8,420 bases of DNA from an uncultured bacterium (GTDB lineage Bacteria; Chloroflexota; Anaerolineae; JACIWP01). Location: positions 1 through 8,420 of the forward strand of contig CAIQJD010000201.1 in NCBI GenBank assembly GCA_903872005.1, read 5' to 3'. Below, piece after piece: positions 5,324 to 8,420 of this stretch (positions within the stretch are counted from its first letter, which is position 1; every line of letters begins with the position of its first letter). The notes beneath the pieces were generated by a model. The model did no database searches. It worked only from the letters and a program-made list of their open reading frames with translations, and was not told where the DNA came from. The position numbers and the translations under genes are program-made.

Positions 5324-5995
5324 TCAGGCTGTGTGCTCCTGTGTTTGATGAAGATAGATGGGAGCCAGGGTCGTCAGATCATCGCCGGCGCCGGCCAGAA
5401 TGCGCTCCCAGGCCATTTCAGCCAACAGGGCCGCGCGTCGCACAGCGTATGCCGGCGAGGCGAAGAAGGCCCGCTCGCCCAGCGCCGCCACAATGGCGTC
5501 TTGCGCCTCCTCGTCCAATTCGCCGCAGAAGATGGTTTCTTCGGTGATCCCTTCGGCCAGTCCCGCCGGCGTCGCCAGACGGAACTCGCCCTGCCGGCCC
5601 CATTTGCCGCGCCGGCGGGCATACAGGCCGGCGCAGAAGCGCCCGCGCCCGGCGCGCACCACGGCGCAGACCGGCCGCCGGCCGGCCGCAAAGGGTTGGG
5701 CCGCCACATCCAGCGTCGGGACGCCGACTACCGGCACGCGCAATGCCTGCCCCAGTCCCTTGGCCGCGCTGAGGGCGATCCGCATGCCGGTGAAAGAGCC
5801 TGGCCCAATGGCGACGGCCACGCCGCGCAGCGCCCTGGGAGTCAAGCTCAGGCCGGCCAACATCTCGGCCACGGCCGGCATCAATTCCACCGTGTGGTTG
5901 CGGTCCGAATGCCAGGTGCGTTCGCCCCACACCTGGCGCGCGTCGTACAGCGCAATGCTGGCGTTTTGGGTGGCAGTATCCAGAGCCAGGAGCAC
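5324..5995 (-). CDS. tsaB: tRNA threonylcarbamoyladenosine biosynthesis protein TsaB
   Basis: TsaB (YeaZ), a 223-residue ASKHA-fold partner of TsaD that, with TsaE and TsaC, makes the t6A37 modification of ANN-decoding tRNAs in the cytoplasm. Hallmarks: N-terminal LLALDTATQNASIALYD, NHTVELMPAVAEML (~33-46), and the diagnostic GVAVAIGPGSFTGMRIAL followed by AAKGLGQALRVPVVGVPTLD (~58-96). The metal-binding HxxxH of TsaD is absent, as expected for TsaB. The start is set at GTG 5995, because AAAGGAG (6009-6003) sits seven bases before it and MLLALDTAT is the usual family beginning; the in-frame GTG at 6016 would add seven residues and has no ribosome site. It lies 21 bases after thyX and five bases before rimI. 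TsaD, TsaE and TsaC are not in the window. Confidence 0.95.
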   Translation of the reverse strand: MLLALDTATQNASIALYDARQVWGERTWHSDRNHTVELMPAVAEMLAGLSLTPRALRGVAVAIGPGSFTGMRIALSAAKGLGQALRVPVVGVPTLDVAAQPFAAGRRPVCAVVRAGRGRFCAGLYARRRGKWGRQGEFRLATPAGLAEGITEETIFCGELDEEAQDAIVAALGERAFFASPAYAVRRAALLAEMAWERILAGAGDDLTTLAPIYLHQTQEHTA

Positions 5996-6002
5996 GCGGG
6001 AA

Positions 6003-6009
6003 CTCCTTT
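6003..6009 (-). promoter_or_regulatory. tsaB: Shine-Dalgarno site deciding the tsaB start
   Basis: The minus strand reads AAAGGAG here, seven bases from GTG 5995. If translation began at GTG 6016 this site would lie inside the coding sequence and GTG 6016 would have none. It therefore supports the shorter TsaB, which begins at the conserved ALDTAT strand. Confidence 0.7.
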
Positions 6010-6016
6010 GCCGCAC

Positions 6017-6640
6017 TCAGGCTTCGGCCGGCGGCGCGAAGCGCTGGTGCAGGTCGCCGAAGACGGCCGGCGCAGTCGCATGAATCAGGCGCAACATCTC
6101 CAGGGCTACAGCGCGCACTTCCCACTGCGCGTCTCGGGCGCAGCGCACCTCAAAGAAGTGGCGCAAGGAGCGGAAGTTCATCGTCATCACCAGGCGGGTG
6201 GCCGTGGCGTTGGGCAGCAAGAAGCGGCTATCCTCTTTGCGAATGTTGCGCGCGCGCAGTTTGCGGTAAGTCTCGCCGGCCTGCGCCACGAATTCGTCCC
6301 AGATGGCCTGCGCTTCTGGGTCGCCGGCCACGGCCGGCGGCACGATGAACTCCGGCGCGTCCATCTCCACGTAGCGCTGCGATTCCTGCGAATAGCTGGC
6401 CATGCGGTGGCGCACGATCTGGTGCGAGCAGGCGCGCGAGATGCCCTCAATGAGGAAGGTGGCGCTGGCATGTTCGATGATGGATTCGTGCCCCTCGGTC
6501 ACGCGGGCCATGACGAAGCGGCCGGCGTCGCCGCGCGGCATGCTGCGATAGCAGAGCCGGCCGGCGAATTCCAGCAACGCTTCGGGCGTCCCGTCGCCAT
6601 CCAGATAGCGCGTCAGCGCGATCAACTTGATCTGCATCAT
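6017..6640 (-). CDS. thyX: Flavin-dependent thymidylate synthase ThyX
   Basis: ThyX makes dTMP from dUMP using methylene-tetrahydrofolate, FAD and NADPH, replacing ThyA; it works as a cytoplasmic homotetramer. From ATG 6640 the protein has 207 residues, within the family's usual length. Seen: the signature RHRxxSxxxxSxRY as RHRMASYSQESQRY (~77-90), preceded by GHESIIEHASATFLIEGISR, which lines the FAD and dUMP sites, and later MTMNFRSLRHFFEVRCA with AQWEVR (~154-176), the conserved C-terminal substrate region. All expected motif positions are kept. The start is ambiguous among GTG 6649, ATG 6640 and ATG 6637; the purine-rich GAGAGGG (6647-6641) best serves ATG 6637 (3-base gap) or 6640. It stands 60 bases after a CBS-ACT gene, the gap holding a hairpin, and 21 bases before tsaB, in one minus-strand series. 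Confidence 0.96.
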   Translation of the reverse strand: MMQIKLIALTRYLDGDGTPEALLEFAGRLCYRSMPRGDAGRFVMARVTEGHESIIEHASATFLIEGISRACSHQIVRHRMASYSQESQRYVEMDAPEFIVPPAVAGDPEAQAIWDEFVAQAGETYRKLRARNIRKEDSRFLLPNATATRLVMTMNFRSLRHFFEVRCARDAQWEVRAVALEMLRLIHATAPAVFGDLHQRFAPPAEA

Positions 6641-6670
6641 CCCTCTCACACTACTCTTGACAACCGCGCA

Positions 6671-6692
6671 GGGACAGCCCTTGTGGCTGCCC
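6671..6692 (-). other. Hairpin in the leader between CBS-ACT gene and thyX
   Basis: GGGACAGCC (6671-6679) and GGCTGCCC (6685-6692) form an 8-bp stem with a one-base bulge and a 5-base loop. In the minus-strand RNA it lies eight bases after the CBS-ACT stop and about 30 bases before the thyX start. No T-tract follows, so it may be an mRNA-processing or stability element rather than a terminator. Confidence 0.4.
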
Positions 6693-6700
6693 TCCGTACC

Positions 6701-7345
6701 TCACACCACGCGCACGTCTTTGATCTCGATGGGCAGGGCCTGGAGGGCGCTCACCAGGGCGCTCTCGGTCACATCGGCGACCTTGACGGTGATCTGCCGG
6801 CTGGTCGGGTCGGCGCCCAGGAAGGTGCCCAGGCTGATGATGTTGCCGCCGGCTTCGGAGATGGCCTGGGTCAGGCCGGCCAGGATGCCCTTCTTCTCTG
6901 GCGCCATGACGGTCACACGCACGCCGTGCCAGCGTCCGCCCAGCAGTTCCATGAAGGTTTTGAACAGGTCCGTCTCGGTGATGATGCCGACCAGGGTATC
7001 GTCGCGCAGCACCGGTAGTCCGCCGATGCGGTGATCCACCATCAGGCGCGCCGCCTGTTCGATGGGGCAGTCTTCGCATACGGTCAAGACGTTGACCGTC
7101 ATCACTTCTTTGACCGTGATCTTGGAGAGGAGGTATTGCATCTCGTAGACGCTGAGGGTGGTCGCCGGCGAAGGCGAGGCATACAGCAGATCTTTCTCGG
7201 AGATGATGCCGGTCAGGCGGCCTTGCGCGTTGAGCACCGGCAGCCGGCGCACCTTGCGGTCGCGCATGAGCTTGAGCGCATCGGGGATCGGCGTGCTCTC
7301 CTGGATGGTAATGGGGTTACGGCTCATCCGTTCCGATACTAACAT
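6701..7345 (-). CDS. CBS-CBS-ACT protein, AcuB-like (copy 1)
   Basis: A 214-residue cytoplasmic regulatory protein with two CBS motifs (~7-60 and ~80-133), a Bateman module that binds adenine nucleotides or related ligands, then an ACT domain (~141-214). Seen: VRRLPVLNAQGRLTGIISEKDL in CBS1, IGGLPVLRDDTLVGIITETDL in CBS2, and APEKKGILAGLTQAISEAGGNIISLGTFLG in the ACT domain. Architecture and length equal Bacillus AcuB (CBS-CBS-ACT, 214 residues), but AcuB's biochemical role is not settled and this gene is not proven to be its orthologue. There is no catalytic domain. ATG 7345 has AGGAG upstream at a rather long spacing of ten bases. The following gene is thyX, the preceding one a paralogue, about 48% identical over the first 180 residues by my ungapped reading. 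The function is inferred to be ligand sensing through a protein partner. Confidence 0.9.
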   Translation of the reverse strand: MLVSERMSRNPITIQESTPIPDALKLMRDRKVRRLPVLNAQGRLTGIISEKDLLYASPSPATTLSVYEMQYLLSKITVKEVMTVNVLTVCEDCPIEQAARLMVDHRIGGLPVLRDDTLVGIITETDLFKTFMELLGGRWHGVRVTVMAPEKKGILAGLTQAISEAGGNIISLGTFLGADPTSRQITVKVADVTESALVSALQALPIEIKDVRVV

Positions 7346-7382
7346 CGTTCAGGCGCTCCTTTCAACGCCGGCGCGGCCCCGC

Positions 7383-8063
7383 TCAGTCGGCGCGATAGTT
7401 GGGGTGGGGTTGGGCTGGGCTTTCTTCGCGCATGTCCATCAGGGTGAAGCCGCACTCGGCGACGAATTGGGCCAATTGCGCCGCCGGCGTCTCGCCCACT
7501 TTCATGATCAGCAAGAACGTATCCGGCTCCGGGCCGAGGAACGTTCCCAGGCTGGTGATATTGCCGCCAACGGCCGCGATGCGTCGCGACATGCTGGCGA
7601 TCATCCCTTTCTTGTTGGGGATCACCAGGGTCAGGCGCACTACCGGGATGGGCGTATCGAGCATCTCCACGAACATCGCGAAGATGTCGGTCTCGGTGAT
7701 GATGCCGACCAACTCGCCCCGGCTCAAAACCGGCAGGGCATTGACCCGTTGGTCAATCATCAAGACGGCGGCCTCTTCCAACGGCCGGTCGGCGTCTATG
7801 GTGATGACCTCGCGCACCATGATCTCCTGGATCTTCAGGCGCGACAGTTGGTACATCATGTCGTGAATGCTCAATGATGTGACCGGCGAGGGGGCGACGT
7901 GAGCCAGGTCATACTCGGAGACGAAGCCCACCAGCCGGTCCTGAAAATCGAGGACTGGCAGGTGCCGGATATTCTTCTCGCGCATCAGGTGCAGGGCATC
8001 TTCTACCGAGGCGGTCGGCAGAATCGTGACCGGCGCCGGCGTCATGTGGTTGCGGACGATCAT
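7383..8063 (-). CDS. CBS-CBS-ACT protein, AcuB-like (copy 2)
   Basis: A 226-residue paralogue of the next gene downstream, aligning with it without a gap over residues 1-180. CBS1 (~7-60) has IRHLPVLDFQDRLVGFVSEYDL, CBS2 (~80-133) has VNALPVLSRGELVGIITETDI, and the ACT domain (~141-212) has PNKKGMIASMSRRIAAVGGNITSLGTFLG. The ACT core GGNIxSLGTFLG is nearly the same in both, whereas the tail (SPAQPHPNYRAD) is unique here. ATG 8063 is preceded by GGGAGG four bases upstream. The stop of the upstream GNAT gene is 13 bases away and the second copy starts 37 bases after this stop, so all three are probably cotranscribed. A GNAT acetyltransferase beside an AcuB-like protein recalls Bacillus acuA-acuB, where AcuA acetylates acetyl-CoA synthetase; no AcuC deacetylase is visible. 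The two copies may form a heteromer with two ligand specificities (inference). Confidence 0.9.
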   Translation of the reverse strand: MIVRNHMTPAPVTILPTASVEDALHLMREKNIRHLPVLDFQDRLVGFVSEYDLAHVAPSPVTSLSIHDMMYQLSRLKIQEIMVREVITIDADRPLEEAAVLMIDQRVNALPVLSRGELVGIITETDIFAMFVEMLDTPIPVVRLTLVIPNKKGMIASMSRRIAAVGGNITSLGTFLGPEPDTFLLIMKVGETPAAQLAQFVAECGFTLMDMREESPAQPHPNYRAD

Positions 8064-8076
8064 CGGGCCTCCCGGT

Positions 8077-8420
8077 TCAGAATTCGCCCTGGTGGTTGGT
8101 CAAATAGAGCACCAGGATCGCCATGTCATAGGTTTCGCCTTCGCGGGTCATGAAATAGTCGCGATAGCGGAACTCGAACTTGAAGCCCAGCTCCTCGAAG
8201 GCGCGAATGACCTGGGGTTGGGTGACGACGACTTCGGCGATGATTTGCTGCAGGCCCATCATGCGCGCGATGTCTATCTCGGCGTTGAGCATGGCCGTGC
8301 CGACGCCGCGCCGGCGGAATTCTTTGTCCAGATAGACGTGAATCCAGGCGATGTGGCGCGTGTAGTTCTCGCCGATATATAGCGTTGCCAGGCCAACGAC
8401 GCGGTCATTGACGATGGCAA
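8077..8420 (-). CDS. GNAT-family N-acetyltransferase (5' partial)
   Basis: The C-terminal 113 residues of a GNAT acetyltransferase; the frame is open to the end of the window and the start lies beyond it. Seen: VGLATLYIGENYTRHIAWIH, then VYLDKEFRRRGVGTAMLNAE, where RRRGVG is the acetyl-CoA pyrophosphate loop of motif A, and AFEELGFKFEFRYRDYFM with a closing strand DMAILVLYL, the usual GNAT C-terminal half. The substrate cannot be told from this part. It ends 13 bases before the first of two AcuB-like CBS-ACT genes and is likely the upstream member of that operon. This raises, but does not show, an AcuA-like protein acetyltransferase role. A small-molecule acetyltransferase is equally possible. 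Confidence 0.87.
   Translation of the reverse strand, partial: AIVNDRVVGLATLYIGENYTRHIAWIHVYLDKEFRRRGVGTAMLNAEIDIARMMGLQQIIAEVVVTQPQVIRAFEELGFKFEFRYRDYFMTREGETYDMAILVLYLTNHQGEF

Noticed and set aside
5333..7018. 561-codon plus-strand open frame spanning tsaB, thyX and part of a CBS-ACT gene
   Set aside because: It crosses three well-recognised minus-strand genes and their spacers, and its product has no recognisable motif; it is a GC-bias artefact.

Overview
The window is a GC-rich stretch of bacterial chromosome. Protein style, use of ThyX, and the very high frequency of the palindrome GCCGGC suggest a member of the Chloroflexota (Anaerolineae-like). That assignment is an inference, because no rRNA or other marker gene is present. 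Nine genes lie on the minus strand and two on the plus strand. Two genes run off the ends: a pseudouridine-kinase-like PfkB kinase on the left and a GNAT acetyltransferase on the right. No tRNA, rRNA, CRISPR array, insertion sequence or prophage gene was seen. No gene-free stretch reaches 300 bases; the longest, 4203-4445, holds an imperfect inverted-repeat element.

Left part (1-3434): the psuK-like kinase (+) converges on a three-gene minus-strand operon. Read in the direction of transcription, the operon has a strong sigma70-type promoter (TTGACT, 17 bp, TGCTATAAT), a single-domain response regulator, a large intercistronic hairpin, a free-standing tandem ACT-domain protein like the regulatory tail of aspartokinase, and a six-TM histidine kinase translationally coupled to the ACT gene. 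The kinase membrane region resembles RegB/PrrB sensors and carries a variant of their GGxxNPF motif. A two-component pair built around a small-molecule-binding ACT protein is the most unusual system here. No DNA-binding output domain is encoded in it.

Middle part (3435-4673): an Asp/Glu-racemase-family gene (-) is preceded by a 138-bp element with 41-nt inverted arms and CACAGAGG-type repeats. A 59-aa antitoxin-like gene (+) follows, with no toxin partner beside it.

Right part (4674-8420): a closely spaced minus-strand series, in transcription order GNAT acetyltransferase (partial), two tandem AcuB-like CBS-CBS-ACT proteins, thyX, tsaB and rimI. thyX (dTMP synthesis), tsaB (tRNA t6A modification) and rimI (ribosomal-protein acetylation) are housekeeping genes. 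The GNAT plus duplicated CBS-ACT pair recalls the acuA-acuB arrangement and may form a nucleotide- or metabolite-sensing unit. Its promoter lies outside the window.
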